Shown here piece after piece: positions 7,774-17,754 of a stretch of DNA of 64,000 nucleotides. Source of the stretch: Bradyrhizobium paxllaeri (lineage in GTDB: Bacteria; Pseudomonadota; Alphaproteobacteria; Rhizobiales; Xanthobacteraceae); NCBI RefSeq assembly GCF_001693515.2, contig NZ_CP042968.1, positions 7,348,501-7,412,500 on the forward strand. The letters are read 5' to 3'. The translations under genes and the position numbers were made by a program. Positions within the stretch are counted from its first letter, which is position 1; each line of letters opens with the position of its first letter. Under the pieces are notes generated by a model that did no database searches, was not told the origin of the DNA, and saw only the letters and a program-made list of their open reading frames with translations.

Positions 7774-9759
7774 ATGACGCAGGTCGATCACACCCGTATG
7801 GCCAATGCGATTCGCGGGCTTGCCATGGATGCCGTCGAAAAGGCGAAATCTGGCCATCCCGGCTTGCCGATGGGCGCGGCCGACATCGCGACGGTGCTGT
7901 TCACACAGTTCCTCAAATTTGACGCAACTGATCCGAACTGGCCGGACCGCGACCGCTTCGTGCTGTCGGCCGGACACGGCTCGATGCTGCTCTATGCCCT
8001 GCTCTACCTGACCGGCAACAAGGACATGACGCTCGACCAGATCAGGAATTTCCGCCAGCTCGGCTCCAAGACGCCGGGACACCCGGAGAACTTCGAGACC
8101 AGCGGCGTCGAGACCACGACCGGCCCGCTCGGCCAGGGCATCGCCACCGCGGTCGGCATGGCGCTGGCGGAAAAGATGCTGGCCGCCGAGTTCGGCAAGA
8201 AGGTGGTGGGACATCACACCTACGTGCTCGCCTCCGACGGCGACCTGATGGAGGGCGTGTCGCAGGAAGCGATCGCGATGGCCGGGCACTGGAAGCTGAA
8301 CAAGATGATCGTGCTGTATGACGACAACGGCATCTCCATCGACGGCCCGACCTCGCTCGCCGACTCGGTCGACCAGGTGAAGCGTTTCAAGTCCGCCGGC
8401 TGGGCGGCAGAGCTGATCGACGGCCAAGATCAGGCGGCGATTGCGGCCGCGATCACCCGCGCGCAAAAATCCAACAAGCCGTCGCTGATCGCCTGCAAGA
8501 CCACCATCGGTTATGGCGCGCCGACGCGGGCCGGCACGGCGAAAGCCCATGGCGAGGCGCTCGGCGCCGACGAGCTCAAGGGCGCCAAGGAAAAGCTCGG
8601 CATTTCGCTGGAGCCGTTCTCGGTGCCTGACGATGTGCTGAAAGCATGGCGCGACGCAGGCAGCCGCGGCGCCGCCGCGCGGCAGGAATGGGAAAGCGTT
8701 TTCGCCGAGCTCGGCCCGCGCAAGCGCGCCGAGTTCGAGCGGCGGATGCGGCACGAGCGGCCGGCCGCGCTGTCGAAGGCGCTGCGCGCGCACAAGAAGG
8801 CACTACTGGAATCGCCGCAGAATGTCGCCACGCGGAAATCCTCCGAATCCGCGATCGAGGCGATTGCGGCTGCGATGCCGATGGAATTCCTCGCCGGCTC
8901 CGCCGACCTCACCGGCTCCAACAACAACAAGGCGAAATCGGCAGTCGCGTTCTCGGCCAAGACGCCGAAGGGCCGCTTCATCCATTACGGCATCCGCGAG
9001 CACGGCATGGCCGCGGCGATGAACGGTATCTTCCTGCATGGCGGCTTCGCGCCGAACGGCGCGACCTTCCTGGTATTCACGGACTATGCACGGCCTGCGA
9101 TGCGGCTCGCGGCGCTGATGGGCGCGGGCGTCGTCTATGTGATGACCCATGATTCCATCGGGCTCGGCGAGGACGGACCGACGCACCAGCCGGTCGAACA
9201 TCTCGCGGCGCTTCGCGCCATTCCGAACATGCGCGTGTTCCGGCCCTGCGACGCCGTCGAGGTCGCCGAATGCTGGGAGCTCGCACTCAACCGCGTCGAC
9301 GGTCCGACGGTGCTGGCGCTGACCCGCCAGAACCTGCCGCAACTGCGCACCAGTGCGCCGAACGATAACCCCTGCGCGCATGGCGCCTATGAACTGGTCG
9401 CAGCCCAGGGCGAAGCCAAGGTATCGCTGTTCGCCTCGGGCTCCGAGGTCGAGATCGCGGTGGCCGCGCAGAAACAGCTCGCCGAGCGCGGCATCCCGTC
9501 GCGGGTGGTTTCGGTGCCCTCGCTGGAGCTCCTGCTGGCGCAGCCAGAGGATCGCCAGCAAGCCATCATCGGCAGTGCTCCGGTCAAAGTCGCCATCGAG
9601 GCCGCGGTACGCTGGGGCTGGGATGCCATCATCGGCCATGACGGTGAATTCGTGGGCATGCACGGTTTCGGCGCCAGCGCGCCCGCCAAGGACCTTTTCA
9701 AGCACTTCGGAATTACCGCCGAGGCCGTCGTTAACGCTGCCGTGAAGCGCCTGGGGTGA
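7774..9759 (+). CDS. tkt: Transketolase
   Basis: A 661 aa thiamine-diphosphate enzyme of the pentose phosphate and Calvin pathways, transferring two-carbon units between sugar phosphates. ATG 7774 begins [20 protein letters not shown], the normal family N-terminus; an in-frame extension from 7711 is unlikely. The ThDP motif starts at GDGDLMEG-like [14 protein letters not shown] (about residue 153) and ends near [10 protein letters not shown]. The transketolase signature in the middle domain reads [13 protein letters not shown], with [19 protein letters not shown] following. It heads a co-directional run with gap, pgk and two aldolases, as in many cbb clusters, although no Rubisco gene is present here. 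Confidence 0.95.
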   Translation: MTQVDHTRMANAIRGLAMDAVEKAKSGHPGLPMGAADIATVLFTQFLKFDATDPNWPDRDRFVLSAGHGSMLLYALLYLTGNKDMTLDQIRNFRQLGSKTPGHPENFETSGVETTTGPLGQGIATAVGMALAEKMLAAEFGKKVVGHHTYVLASDGDLMEGVSQEAIAMAGHWKLNKMIVLYDDNGISIDGPTSLADSVDQVKRFKSAGWAAELIDGQDQAAIAAAITRAQKSNKPSLIACKTTIGYGAPTRAGTAKAHGEALGADELKGAKEKLGISLEPFSVPDDVLKAWRDAGSRGAAARQEWESVFAELGPRKRAEFERRMRHERPAALSKALRAHKKALLESPQNVATRKSSESAIEAIAAAMPMEFLAGSADLTGSNNNKAKSAVAFSAKTPKGRFIHYGIREHGMAAAMNGIFLHGGFAPNGATFLVFTDYARPAMRLAALMGAGVVYVMTHDSIGLGEDGPTHQPVEHLAALRAIPNMRVFRPCDAVEVAECWELALNRVDGPTVLALTRQNLPQLRTSAPNDNPCAHGAYELVAAQGEAKVSLFASGSEVEIAVAAQKQLAERGIPSRVVSVPSLELLLAQPEDRQQAIIGSAPVKVAIEAAVRWGWDAIIGHDGEFVGMHGFGASAPAKDLFKHFGITAEAVVNAAVKRLG

Positions 9760-9899
9760 CGGTTGAGATTGCTGGGAAAAAGGTCTACCTAGACCCCCAT
9801 CTTGACCGTTCCCGCCCGGCCGAACCGGGCGTTCCGCCGTAAGCACCTCCGTGGAACATCTCCGCGGGGCCGGCAGCGGCTATTAGAGGAGATACCAGC

Positions 9900-10907
9900 A
9901 TGGCAATCCGCGTCGCGATCAACGGATTTGGCCGCATCGGCCGCAACGTGTTGCGGGCGATTGCGGAATCTGGCCGCAAGGATATCGAGGTGGTCGGCAT
10001 CAACGATCTCGGCCCGGTCGAGACCAACGCCCACCTGCTGCGCTTCGACTCCGTACATGGCCGCTTCCCCGGCACCGTCACTGTCGACGGCGACTCGCTT
10101 AGCCTCGGCAATGGCAAGATCAAGGTTTCCGCCGAGCGCGATCCGTCGAAGCTGCCGTGGAAGGCGCTCGGCGTCGACATCGCGCTGGAATGCACCGGCA
10201 TCTTCACCGCCAAGGACAAGGCCTCCGCGCATCTGACCGCCGGCGCCAAGCGCGTGCTGGTCTCGGCCCCCGCTGACAACGCCGACGCCACCATCGTCTT
10301 CGGCGTCAACCATGACACCCTGACCAAGGATCATCTGGTCGTTTCCAACGGCTCCTGCACCACCAACTGCCTGGCGCCGGTCGCCAAGGTTCTGAACGAC
10401 ACGGTGGGCATCGAGACCGGCTTCATGACCACGATCCACGCTTACACCGGCGACCAGCCGACGCTCGACACCCTGCACAAGGATCTCTACCGCGGCCGCG
10501 CCGCGGCGATGTCGATGATCCCGACCTCGACGGGTGCGGCGAAGGCGATCGGCCTCGTGCTCCCTGAACTGAAGGGCAAGCTCGACGGCGTCGCGATCCG
10601 CGTGCCGACCCCGAACGTCTCGGTCGTCGACCTCAAGATCGTCGCCAAGCGCGCCACCGACGCCAAGGAAATCAACGCGGCGATGAAGCGCGCGTCTGAA
10701 CAACAGTTGAAGGGCATCCTCGGCTACACCACTGCGCCGAACGTCTCGATCGACTTCAACCACGATCCGCACTCGTCCACGTTCCACGAGGACCAGACCA
10801 AGGTGCAGAACGGCACGCTGGTGCGTGTGATGTCCTGGTACGACAACGAATGGGGTTTCTCCAACCGCATGGCCGACACCGCCGTCGCGATGGGGAAGCT
10901 GCTGTAA
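9900..10907 (+). CDS. gap: Type I glyceraldehyde-3-phosphate dehydrogenase
   Basis: A 335 aa NAD(P)-dependent phosphorylating GAPDH interconverting glyceraldehyde-3-phosphate and 1,3-bisphosphoglycerate. The nucleotide fold begins [15 protein letters not shown], the catalytic cysteine motif is [13 protein letters not shown] (about residues 150-162), and the C-terminal [14 protein letters not shown] is intact. A strong Shine-Dalgarno (gaggag) lies a few bases before the ATG. The 140-base gap after tkt contains a GC hairpin (cccggccgaaccggg) but no gene. It precedes pgk, giving adjacent reactions in glycolysis/Calvin order. Confidence 0.96.
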   Translation: MAIRVAINGFGRIGRNVLRAIAESGRKDIEVVGINDLGPVETNAHLLRFDSVHGRFPGTVTVDGDSLSLGNGKIKVSAERDPSKLPWKALGVDIALECTGIFTAKDKASAHLTAGAKRVLVSAPADNADATIVFGVNHDTLTKDHLVVSNGSCTTNCLAPVAKVLNDTVGIETGFMTTIHAYTGDQPTLDTLHKDLYRGRAAAMSMIPTSTGAAKAIGLVLPELKGKLDGVAIRVPTPNVSVVDLKIVAKRATDAKEINAAMKRASEQQLKGILGYTTAPNVSIDFNHDPHSSTFHEDQTKVQNGTLVRVMSWYDNEWGFSNRMADTAVAMGKLL

Positions 10908-10921
10908 GATTCTAGTATGTC

Positions 10922-11011
10922 GTCATGCCCGGCCTTGTGCCGGGCATCCACGTCTTGCCCTTCTTTCCATGGAGCGAAGACGTGGATGGCCGGGACAAGC
11001 CCGGCCATGAC
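10922..11011. repeat. Palindromic repeat between gap and pgk
   Basis: Starts gtcatgcccggccttgtgcc and ends gacaagcccggccatgac, with inner complementary pieces catccacgtctt and aagacgtggatg. The whole 90 bases can fold as one long hairpin with an internal mini-hairpin (cccggccttgtgccggg). It lies between two glycolytic genes of the same strand and could modulate read-through or mRNA stability. Sequence style matches mobile-looking small repeats of this genome, not a coding region. Confidence 0.65.
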
Positions 11012-11026
11012 GGAGAAAGCCAACCC

Positions 11027-12223
11027 ATGACAAAATCATTCCGCACCCTCGATGACGTCGACGTGAAGGGCAAGCGCGTGCTGCTGCGCGTCGACCTCAA
11101 CGTGCCCATGGAAGGCGGTCGCGTCACCGACGCGACGAGGCTTGAGCGCGTCGCGCCGACCATCACCGAAATTTCCGACAAGGGCGGCAAGGTCATCCTG
11201 CTCGCCCATTTCGGCCGCCCGAAGGGGCGCGATGCCAAGGATTCGCTCAAGCCCGTCGCTGCGGCGCTGGGCGAGGTCATCAAGAAGCCGGTTGCGTTTG
11301 TCGACGACTGCATCGGCGAAGCCGCGGCCAAGGCCGTGGCGGCGATGAAGGACGGCGATATCCTCTGCCTGGAAAACACCCGCTTCCACAAAGAGGAAGA
11401 GAAGAACGATCCGGCTTTCGTTGCGGAGCTCGCCAAGCTCGGCGACATCTGGGTCAGCGACGCATTTTCGGCCGCCCACCGCGCCCATGCCACGACCGAA
11501 GGTCTCGGCCACAAATTGCCCGCTTATGCCGGCCGCACCATGCAGGCCGAGCTTGACGCGCTCGGCAAGGCGCTGGAGGCGCCGACCAAGCCTGTGATCG
11601 CGATCATCGGCGGCGCCAAGGTTTCGACCAAGATCGACCTGTTGGAAAACCTCGTGTCGAAGGTCGACGCGCTTGTGATCGGTGGCGGCATGGCCAACAC
11701 CTTCCTGCACGCGCAGGGCATCAGCGTCGGAAAATCGCTGGCGGAAAAGGATCTCGCCGCAACCGCGCTGCGCATCATGGAAAAGGCCAGCGCCGCGAAC
11801 TGCGCCATCATTCTGCCTGTCGATGCCGTGGTCGCCTATCACTTCGCGGCCAATTCGCCCTCGCACGCCTATGGCCTCGATGCCATTCCGGCCGACGGCA
11901 TGATCCTCGACGTCGGCCCGCAATCGACCGCGCGGATTCATGCCGCCATCGACGACGCCAAGACGCTGGTCTGGAACGGTCCGCTCGGCGCGTTCGAAAT
12001 GACGCCGTTCGACCGCGGCACGATGGTGGCGGCCAAGCATGCGGCCGAGCGCACCAAGGCGAAGAAACTGATTTCGGTCGCCGGTGGCGGCGACACCGTC
12101 GCGGCGCTGAACCAGGCCGGCGTGGCCAACGATTTTTCCTATGTATCGACGGCGGGCGGCGCGTTTCTCGAATGGATGGAAGGCAAACCACTGCCCGGCG
12201 TCGAAGTTCTGAAACAGCGTTGA
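11027..12223 (+). CDS. pgk: Phosphoglycerate kinase
   Basis: A 398 aa monomeric kinase interconverting 1,3-bisphosphoglycerate/ADP and 3-phosphoglycerate/ATP. ATG 11027 ([20 protein letters not shown]) is correct; the open frame upstream runs through the intergenic palindrome. Signature segments are [13 protein letters not shown] with the substrate-binding Asp/Asn, [44 protein letters not shown], and the C-terminal nucleotide site [12 protein letters not shown]. Part of the tkt-gap-pgk-fba run. Confidence 0.96.
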   Translation: MTKSFRTLDDVDVKGKRVLLRVDLNVPMEGGRVTDATRLERVAPTITEISDKGGKVILLAHFGRPKGRDAKDSLKPVAAALGEVIKKPVAFVDDCIGEAAAKAVAAMKDGDILCLENTRFHKEEEKNDPAFVAELAKLGDIWVSDAFSAAHRAHATTEGLGHKLPAYAGRTMQAELDALGKALEAPTKPVIAIIGGAKVSTKIDLLENLVSKVDALVIGGGMANTFLHAQGISVGKSLAEKDLAATALRIMEKASAANCAIILPVDAVVAYHFAANSPSHAYGLDAIPADGMILDVGPQSTARIHAAIDDAKTLVWNGPLGAFEMTPFDRGTMVAAKHAAERTKAKKLISVAGGGDTVAALNQAGVANDFSYVSTAGGAFLEWMEGKPLPGVEVLKQR

Positions 12224-12273
12224 ATCCAGACTTAATGGGGCGCCACAGGCGCGGCAAATACAGGAGAATTTGA

Positions 12274-13341
12274 ATGGCTCGCATTACCCTGCGTCAACTG
12301 CTCGATCATGCGGCAGAGCACGATTACGGTGTGCCGGCGTTCAACATCAACAACATGGAGCAGGCGCTGGCCATCATGGAGGCCGCCTCCTCGCTCGATG
12401 CGCCCGTCATCATCCAGGCTTCGCGTGGCGCGCGCTCCTACGCCAATGACGTCATGCTCAAGCACATGATGGACGCCGTCACTGAAATCTATCCGCAGAT
12501 CCCGGTCTGCGTGCATCTCGATCACGGCAACGAGCCGGCGACCTGCATGACCGCGATCCAGGCCGGCTTCACTTCCGTGATGATGGACGGCTCGCTGAAG
12601 GCCGACGGCAAAACCCCTGGCGACTGGGACTACAATGTCGGCGTGACCAGGACCGTCACCGACATGGCGCATCTCGGCGGCATCTCGGTGGAAGGCGAGC
12701 TTGGCGTGCTCGGCTCGCTCGAAACCGGCATGGGCGACAAGGAAGACGGTCACGGCGCCGAAGGAAAACTCTCGCACGACCAACTCCTCACGAACCCGGA
12801 CGAAGCCGTGAAGTTCGTCAAGGAGACCAAGGTCGACGCGCTGGCGATCGCGATGGGCACCTCGCACGGCGCCTACAAGTTCACCCGCAAGCCTGATGGC
12901 GACATCCTCGCCATGAACGTGATCGAGGAGATCCATCGCAAGCTGCCGAACACGCATCTGGTGATGCACGGTTCGTCCTCGGTGCCGCAGGACCTGCAGG
13001 AAATCATCAATGCCAATGGCGGCAAGATGAAGCCGACCTGGGGCGTGCCGGTGTCCGAAATCCAGCGCGGCATCAAGAACGGCGTGCGCAAGATCAACAT
13101 CGACACCGACAACCGCATGGCGATGACCGGTCAGATCCGGAAAGTCCTGAAGGACAATCCGGAAGAGTTCGATCCGCGCAAATATTTGAAGCCGGCGATG
13201 GAAGCCATGGCCAAGCTGTGCAAGCAGCGGCTGCAGGAGTTCAATACCGCAGGGCAAGCCAGCAAGATCAAGAAGGTGCTGACGACGGCCGAAATGGCCA
13301 AGCGCTACACCAAGGGTGAACTGGATCCCAGGATTGCTTAA
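12274..13341 (+). CDS. fba: Class II fructose-bisphosphate aldolase (Calvin-cycle subtype)
   Basis: A 355 aa zinc-dependent aldolase of the class IIB CfxA/CbbA type, cleaving or forming fructose-1,6-bisphosphate (and sedoheptulose bisphosphate in Calvin-cycle enzymes). Zinc and substrate residues are visible in [14 protein letters not shown] (about residues 80-93), [29 protein letters not shown] and [11 protein letters not shown], and the [11 protein letters not shown] segment near the C-terminus. A Shine-Dalgarno (caggag) precedes the ATG. It is followed by a second, unrelated class I aldolase, an unusual duplication of function. Confidence 0.95.
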   Translation: MARITLRQLLDHAAEHDYGVPAFNINNMEQALAIMEAASSLDAPVIIQASRGARSYANDVMLKHMMDAVTEIYPQIPVCVHLDHGNEPATCMTAIQAGFTSVMMDGSLKADGKTPGDWDYNVGVTRTVTDMAHLGGISVEGELGVLGSLETGMGDKEDGHGAEGKLSHDQLLTNPDEAVKFVKETKVDALAIAMGTSHGAYKFTRKPDGDILAMNVIEEIHRKLPNTHLVMHGSSSVPQDLQEIINANGGKMKPTWGVPVSEIQRGIKNGVRKINIDTDNRMAMTGQIRKVLKDNPEEFDPRKYLKPAMEAMAKLCKQRLQEFNTAGQASKIKKVLTTAEMAKRYTKGELDPRIA

Positions 13342-13480
13342 CAAGATCGCCTGACATGGTCGCCTGAGCCGGCACCCGCGCCCAGCAAACACCCAGGGTG
13401 CGACGAACGATTTCTAGGCATTTGCCCGAGAACCGCCTATTTTGGCCAGCAAGGGCATGATGTTTCCGGAGAACGTTCCC

Positions 13481-14506
13481 ATGAATCTTGCTGACCTCAA
13501 CAAGGTTGCCCTCGCCATGGTCACCCCAGGCAAGGGCATTCTCGCCGCCGACGAATCCTCTGGCACGATCAAGAAGCGTTTCGACGCGATCAAGGTCGAA
13601 TCGACCGAGGAGAACCGCCGCGACTATCGCGAGATGCTGTTCCGCTCCACCGAGGCGATGAGCAAGTACGTCTCGGGTGTGATCCTCTATGACGAGACCA
13701 TATGGCAGAATGCCAAGGACGGCACGCCGCTGGTCAAGCTGATCGAGCAGTCCGGCGCCATTCCCGGCATCAAGGTCGACGAAGGCACGCAAGCGCTGCC
13801 GCAGTGCCCGGGCGAGCTCGTCACCGTCGGCCTCGACAAGCTCGCCGAGCGCCTGAAAAAATATTACGAACGCGGCGCGCGCTTCGCCAAATGGCGTGCG
13901 GTGATCGATATCGGTGCGGGCATTCCCAGCATGACCGCGATCAGCGTCAACGCACATGCGCTGGCGCGCTATGCGGCGCTGTGCCAGGCGGCACAGATCG
14001 TGCCGATCGTCGAGCCGGAAGTTTTGATGGACGGCGATCACGACATCGACCGCTGCTATGACGTGACCCAGCGCGTGCTGAACAAGACGTTCCAGGAACT
14101 GCGGGTACAGCGCGTCGAACTTGAAGGCATGGTGCTGAAACCCAACATGGCCATCTCGGGCAAGAAGTGCGCGAAGCAGGCTTCCACTGACGAAGTCGCG
14201 GAGAAGACCGTGCGCATGCTGAAGGCCTGCGTGCCCGCGGCCGTGCCGGGCATCGCCTTCCTCTCCGGCGGACAATCCGACGAGGAAGCCACCGCGCATC
14301 TCGACGCCATGAACCGGATCGGCGGCCTGCCGTGGAAACTCACCTTCTCCTATGGCCGCGCGCTGCAGGCAGCGCCGCAAAAGGCGTGGTCCGGCAAGGC
14401 CGAGAACGTCGCCGCGGGCCAGCGCGCGTTCACGCACCGTGCGCGGATGAATGCGCTGGCGAGCAAGGGCGAGTGGGAAACCGGCCTGGAAAAGAAGGTC
14501 GCCTAG
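13481..14506 (+). CDS. Class I fructose-bisphosphate aldolase
   Basis: A 341 aa Schiff-base aldolase. ATG 13481 (MNLADLNKVALAMVTPGKGI) is preceded by ggaga at a good distance. A TTG at 13442 in the same frame is less likely. Conserved blocks are KGILAADESSGTIKKRF, SGVILYDETIWQ, IPGIKVDEGTQALP, ARFAKWRAVIDIG, VEPEVLMDGDHDID, LEGMVLKPNM (Schiff-base lysine) and FLSGGQSDEEATAHLDAMN. It needs no metal, unlike its class II neighbour, so the cell carries two mechanistically different aldolases in tandem. This could buffer the step against metal limitation or oxidative damage (inference). Confidence 0.93.
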   Translation: MNLADLNKVALAMVTPGKGILAADESSGTIKKRFDAIKVESTEENRRDYREMLFRSTEAMSKYVSGVILYDETIWQNAKDGTPLVKLIEQSGAIPGIKVDEGTQALPQCPGELVTVGLDKLAERLKKYYERGARFAKWRAVIDIGAGIPSMTAISVNAHALARYAALCQAAQIVPIVEPEVLMDGDHDIDRCYDVTQRVLNKTFQELRVQRVELEGMVLKPNMAISGKKCAKQASTDEVAEKTVRMLKACVPAAVPGIAFLSGGQSDEEATAHLDAMNRIGGLPWKLTFSYGRALQAAPQKAWSGKAENVAAGQRAFTHRARMNALASKGEWETGLEKKVA

Positions 14507-14508
14507 AC

Positions 14509-15204
14509 TTGGCCGCTAAACCTCCTCCGCCGCGCCCGGCGCCGCGACTCTATCTCGCGACGCCTGAAGTGGACGATCCGTCAGAGCTCGCAAGTCAGCT
14601 CCCCGAGCTGCTGGCCGCGGCCGACGTCGCGGCGGTGTTGCTGCGGCTGAAGCAGACCGATCAAAAGACCATGACCTCCCGCGTGAAAGCGCTGGCGCCG
14701 GCAATCCAGAATGCCGGCGCGGCGCTGCTGCTCGACGGCCATGTCGAACTGGTGGCGCGCGCTGGCGCCGACGGCGCGCACCTGAACGGCATTGCCGCGC
14801 TGGATGATGCTTTCCCGTCGCTGAAGCCGGATCGCATTGCCGGCGTCGGCGGGCTTGCCACGCGGCACGATTCGATGGCCGCGGGCGAAGCGGGCGCCGA
14901 TTACGTGCTGTTCGGCGAGCCCGATGCCGGGGGACAGCGGCCCTCGATGGAAGCGATTGCCGAGCGGCTGCAATGGTGGGACGAACTGTTCGAACCGCCC
15001 TGCGTCGGCTTTGCTGCCTCGCGCGAGGAGGCGTTCGAATTCGCGAGCGCCGGAGCGGACTTTGTGCTGGTCGGTGATTTCATCTGGGCGGACCCGCGCG
15101 GCGCCAAGGCAGCGCTGATCGATGCCGCGCAAGCGATCGCGGAAGGTTACGAAGCAACGTTCGGAAAGGCCAACCCCGGCGCCGAGCAGGCCGGGCACGG
15201 ATAA
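14509..15204 (+). CDS. Thiamine-phosphate-synthase-like (ThiE-fold) protein, divergent
   Basis: A 231 aa TIM-barrel protein of the ThiE/TenI family. The most likely start is TTG 14509, three bases after the aldolase stop; the frame upstream overlaps the aldolase and has no homology. ThiE couples HMP-pyrophosphate to thiazole phosphate. Here several signature positions differ: the canonical lReK reads LRLK, the NDR metal/pyrophosphate motif reads LDGHVELVARAGADGAHL, and the GQxD that normally follows is absent. GVGGLATRHDSMAAGEAGADYVLFGE retains the general fold. It may be a paralogue with a changed activity. The link to the upstream aldolases by near-contiguity is clear, but its role there is not. 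Confidence 0.7.
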   Translation: MAAKPPPPRPAPRLYLATPEVDDPSELASQLPELLAAADVAAVLLRLKQTDQKTMTSRVKALAPAIQNAGAALLLDGHVELVARAGADGAHLNGIAALDDAFPSLKPDRIAGVGGLATRHDSMAAGEAGADYVLFGEPDAGGQRPSMEAIAERLQWWDELFEPPCVGFAASREEAFEFASAGADFVLVGDFIWADPRGAKAALIDAAQAIAEGYEATFGKANPGAEQAGHG

Positions 15205-15212
15205 CGCCGGAT

Positions 15213-16319
15213 ATGAAACTGCTGCGTCCCATATTGCTGCTTGCCGGCCTCTCGATGACGATGGCCGGCGCCTCCGCGCAGATCTCGCTGACGCCGCCTG
15301 CGGCGCAGCCGCCGGCCGCAAGCCCACCGGCTGCGAAAAAGGAAGCGGCCCCCGCGCCCAAGCAAAAGGCCCCGCCGGCCGCCAAGCAGCCTACCGCGTC
15401 GCCAAAGCCGGCCGCGGCGCCCAAACCGGCGGCCACGCCGACGCCCTTCCCCTCGCCGGCGGCCACCTTCGAGGACCCGAACGCCGACCTCGTCTATGGC
15501 GCCTATCAGCGCGGCCTCTACAAGACCGCGTTCGATCTCGCGACCACGCGCGCGCAATACAACGGCGACCCCAAGGCGATGACGATGCTGGGCGAGCTCT
15601 ATGCCAACGGGCTCGGCGTCAAGCGCGACTATGCCAAGGCCGCTGAGTGGTACCAGCGCGCGGTGGACGCCGGCGACCGCGAGGCGATGTTCGCGCTCGC
15701 CATGATGCGGCTGTCCGGCCGCGGCGGTAACACCAATCGCGAGCAGGCGGTGAAGCTGCTGGCCTCCTCCGCCAAGCTCGGCAACTCCAAGGCGGCCTAC
15801 AATCTGGCGCTGCTCTATCTCGACGGCAACACGCTGCCGCAGGACGCCAAGCGCGCCGCCGAGTTGCTGCGCGCCGCGGCCGACGCCGGCAACCCGGAAG
15901 CGCAATACGCGCTCGCGACCTTCTACAAGGAAGGCACCGGGGTGCCGAAGGACATCGAGAAAGCAGTGCGGCTGCTGCAAGCGGCTTCGCTCGCCGACAA
16001 TGTCGACGCCGAGGTCGAGTACGCGATCGCGCTGTTCAACGGCACCGGCACGCCGAAGAACCAGCCGGCCGCGGTCGCGCTCTTGCGCAAGGCCGCCCGG
16101 CAAAACAGCCCGGTCGCGCAAAACCGGCTGGCCTGGCTGTTGATCTATGGCGTGGGCGCGCCCCTGGACAAGGTCGAGGGCTTCAAATGGCATCTCGTTG
16201 CCAAGACGGCCGGCAAGGGTGACCCCAAGCTGGACGAATTGCTTTCCGAGCTCAGCCCCGAGGAACGCGCCAAGGCCGAGGCGGCGGCGCGCAAATGGAC
16301 CGGCATCACCGGCAAATGA
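15213..16319 (+). CDS. Exported Sel1-repeat (TPR-like) protein
   Basis: A 368 aa periplasmic protein. N-terminal signal peptide MKLLRPILLLAGLSMTMAGA, then a proline/alanine/lysine-rich linker of about 60 residues, then a series of Sel1-like helix-turn-helix repeats from about residue 90 to 320 (AMTMLGELYANGLGVKRDY, AMFALAMMRLSGRGG, AAYNLALLYLDGN, AQYALATFYKEGTGVPKD, VEYAIALFNGTGTPKN). Sel1 repeats act as protein-protein scaffolds; no catalytic motif is seen. It begins nine bases after the ThiE-like stop and is probably in the same transcript. Partner and function unknown. Confidence 0.85.
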   Translation: MKLLRPILLLAGLSMTMAGASAQISLTPPAAQPPAASPPAAKKEAAPAPKQKAPPAAKQPTASPKPAAAPKPAATPTPFPSPAATFEDPNADLVYGAYQRGLYKTAFDLATTRAQYNGDPKAMTMLGELYANGLGVKRDYAKAAEWYQRAVDAGDREAMFALAMMRLSGRGGNTNREQAVKLLASSAKLGNSKAAYNLALLYLDGNTLPQDAKRAAELLRAAADAGNPEAQYALATFYKEGTGVPKDIEKAVRLLQAASLADNVDAEVEYAIALFNGTGTPKNQPAAVALLRKAARQNSPVAQNRLAWLLIYGVGAPLDKVEGFKWHLVAKTAGKGDPKLDELLSELSPEERAKAEAAARKWTGITGK

Positions 16320-16408
16320 CGCCTTGACGGCGGCACATCTGCAGGGCACCCAGTCCCTAAATCCCTGACGGCATTGGGCCGTTCCCTCTCACTCCATAAG
16401 CCTGCATC

Positions 16409-17203
16409 ATGCTCTACTCAGCCCTTATCAACGTCATGGTGAAAGCCGCGCGCCGCGCCGGCCGCAGCCTCAAGCGCGACCTCGGCGAGATCGAGCACCT
16501 GCAGGTGTCGCTGAAGGGACCGGCGAACTTCGTCACCAAGGCCGACAAGCGCGCCGAGGAAATGCTGTACGAGGACCTCGCCAAGGCGCGCCCGGGCTAT
16601 GGTTTCATCGGCGAGGAAGGCGGCACGCGCGAGGGCGCCGACAAGACCCACACCTGGATCGTCGACCCGCTCGACGGCACCACCAACTTCCTGCACGGCA
16701 TCCCGCAATTCGCGATCTCGATCGGCCTCGCGCGCGAGGGCACGATCATCGCCGGCGTGATCTACAATCCCGCCAATGATGAGCTCTATATCGCCGAGCG
16801 CGGCAAGGGTGCGTTCCTCAACGACCAGCGGCTGCGCGTCGCCGGCCGCCGCCAGCTCGACGAATGCGTCATCGCCTGCGGCCTGCCGCATATCGGCCGC
16901 GGCGACCATCAACTGGCGCTGAAGGAAATGGCCGTGCTGCAAAACAAGGTTGCCGGCTTCCGCCGCTTCGGCGCCGCCTCCCTCGACCTCGCCTTCGTCG
17001 CCGCCGGCCGCCTCGACGGCTACTGGGAACGCAATTTGTCGCCGTGGGATATCGCGGCCGGGCAGATCATGGTGCGGGAAGCCGGCGGGACGATTTCAGA
17101 CATCGGCGGCAAGGACGATGCGCTGAAGACCGGACATGTGGTGTGCGGCAATGAATTCGTGCACGGGGAGCTGGTGAGGATATTGGGGCCGCTGGACAGG
17201 TAG
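16409..17203 (+). CDS. suhB: Inositol monophosphatase family protein (SuhB-like)
   Basis: A 264 aa Mg-dependent phosphatase. Motif A is WIVDPLDGTTNFLHG (about residues 85-99) and motif B is NLSPWDIAAGQIMVREAGG near the C-terminus; the metal-ligand glutamate pair is in GFIGEEGG. Family members hydrolyse inositol-1-phosphate, related sugar phosphates, or fructose-1,6-bisphosphate. E. coli SuhB additionally acts with NusG on rRNA transcription. Position at the end of a sugar-phosphate gene run makes a fructose-1,6-bisphosphatase-like role conceivable, but the sequence alone cannot decide. A second in-frame ATG lies at 16436. Confidence 0.88.
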   Translation: MLYSALINVMVKAARRAGRSLKRDLGEIEHLQVSLKGPANFVTKADKRAEEMLYEDLAKARPGYGFIGEEGGTREGADKTHTWIVDPLDGTTNFLHGIPQFAISIGLAREGTIIAGVIYNPANDELYIAERGKGAFLNDQRLRVAGRRQLDECVIACGLPHIGRGDHQLALKEMAVLQNKVAGFRRFGAASLDLAFVAAGRLDGYWERNLSPWDIAAGQIMVREAGGTISDIGGKDDALKTGHVVCGNEFVHGELVRILGPLDR

Positions 17204-17345
17204 GGCGCCGGTTCCAGGCCACGCGCCGTCGTCTCGGCGCTCCCAACCAAAATATTGAAAACAACCCCACGCACAGTAGCCGACGCTCGGTCCATGCCGG
17301 CGCACTGGGCATGCCGCGATTTGACGCAACCATTAGCGCGTGCTA

Positions 17346-17367
17346 ATCATTAGTAATGACTAATGAT
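17346..17367. promoter_or_regulatory. Perfect 9-4-9 inverted repeat, probable ArsR operator
   Basis: ATCATTAGT and ACTAATGAT separated by AATG form a perfect palindrome just ahead of the arsR-family gene, in an unusually AT-rich stretch. ArsR repressors typically bind such sites and autoregulate. An in-frame ATG at 17363 lies inside the right arm, which argues that translation starts further downstream. Confidence 0.65.
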
Positions 17368-17440
17368 ACTCCGAGAACGCGATGTCGTGACCGAATTGAA
17401 AGGTCCCGTTGGCACTGCCAGCTTCGGACGTCACCCACCC

Positions 17441-17752
17441 ATGGCTAAAGACAGCGTGCAGTTGGCCGCTCTGGGCGATTCCACTCGCAGACGAATTTTC
17501 GAGCTGGTGGGCGCGCGGCCTCGCACTGTCGCTGAACTCACTCGAGAGCTGACGGTCTCGCAGTCAGCCGTCTCCCAGCATCTGAAGGTGCTGCGCGAAT
17601 CTCGCTTGGTTCGTGCCGAGCCAAAGGGGGCCAGCAACATTTATCACATCGATCCAGCGGGGCTCGGCCAGATGCGCGCCTGGCTTGACCGGTTCTGGAG
17701 CAGCACACTGGCAGCCTACAAAGTAGCCGTCGAAAAATCAGTGGAGGACTAG
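17441..17752 (+). CDS. ArsR-family transcriptional repressor
   Basis: A 103 aa winged-helix regulator from ATG 17441 (MAKDSVQLAALGDSTRRRIF). The frame is open back to an ATG at 17363, but that codon sits in the operator palindrome and the extra residues lack homology. The helix-turn-helix is RTVAELTRELTVSQSAVSQHLKVLRESRLV with wing PKGASNIYHIDPAGL. No CxC metal-sensing pair is present, so it belongs to the large non-metal subgroup that pairs with SRPBCC proteins. The next gene starts two bases after its stop, forming a two-gene unit likely controlled by the upstream palindrome. Confidence 0.85.
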   Translation: MAKDSVQLAALGDSTRRRIFELVGARPRTVAELTRELTVSQSAVSQHLKVLRESRLVRAEPKGASNIYHIDPAGLGQMRAWLDRFWSSTLAAYKVAVEKSVED

Positions 17753-17754
17753 CA

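Noticed and set aside
10922..11011. The gap between gap and pgk as a protein-coding extension of pgk
   Set aside because: The open frame ([16 protein letters not shown]) is a translated palindromic repeat, not a conserved N-terminus.
12232..13392. A 386-codon open frame on the minus strand
   Set aside because: Antisense to the class II aldolase, with His/Arg/Asp-rich composition and no family motif.
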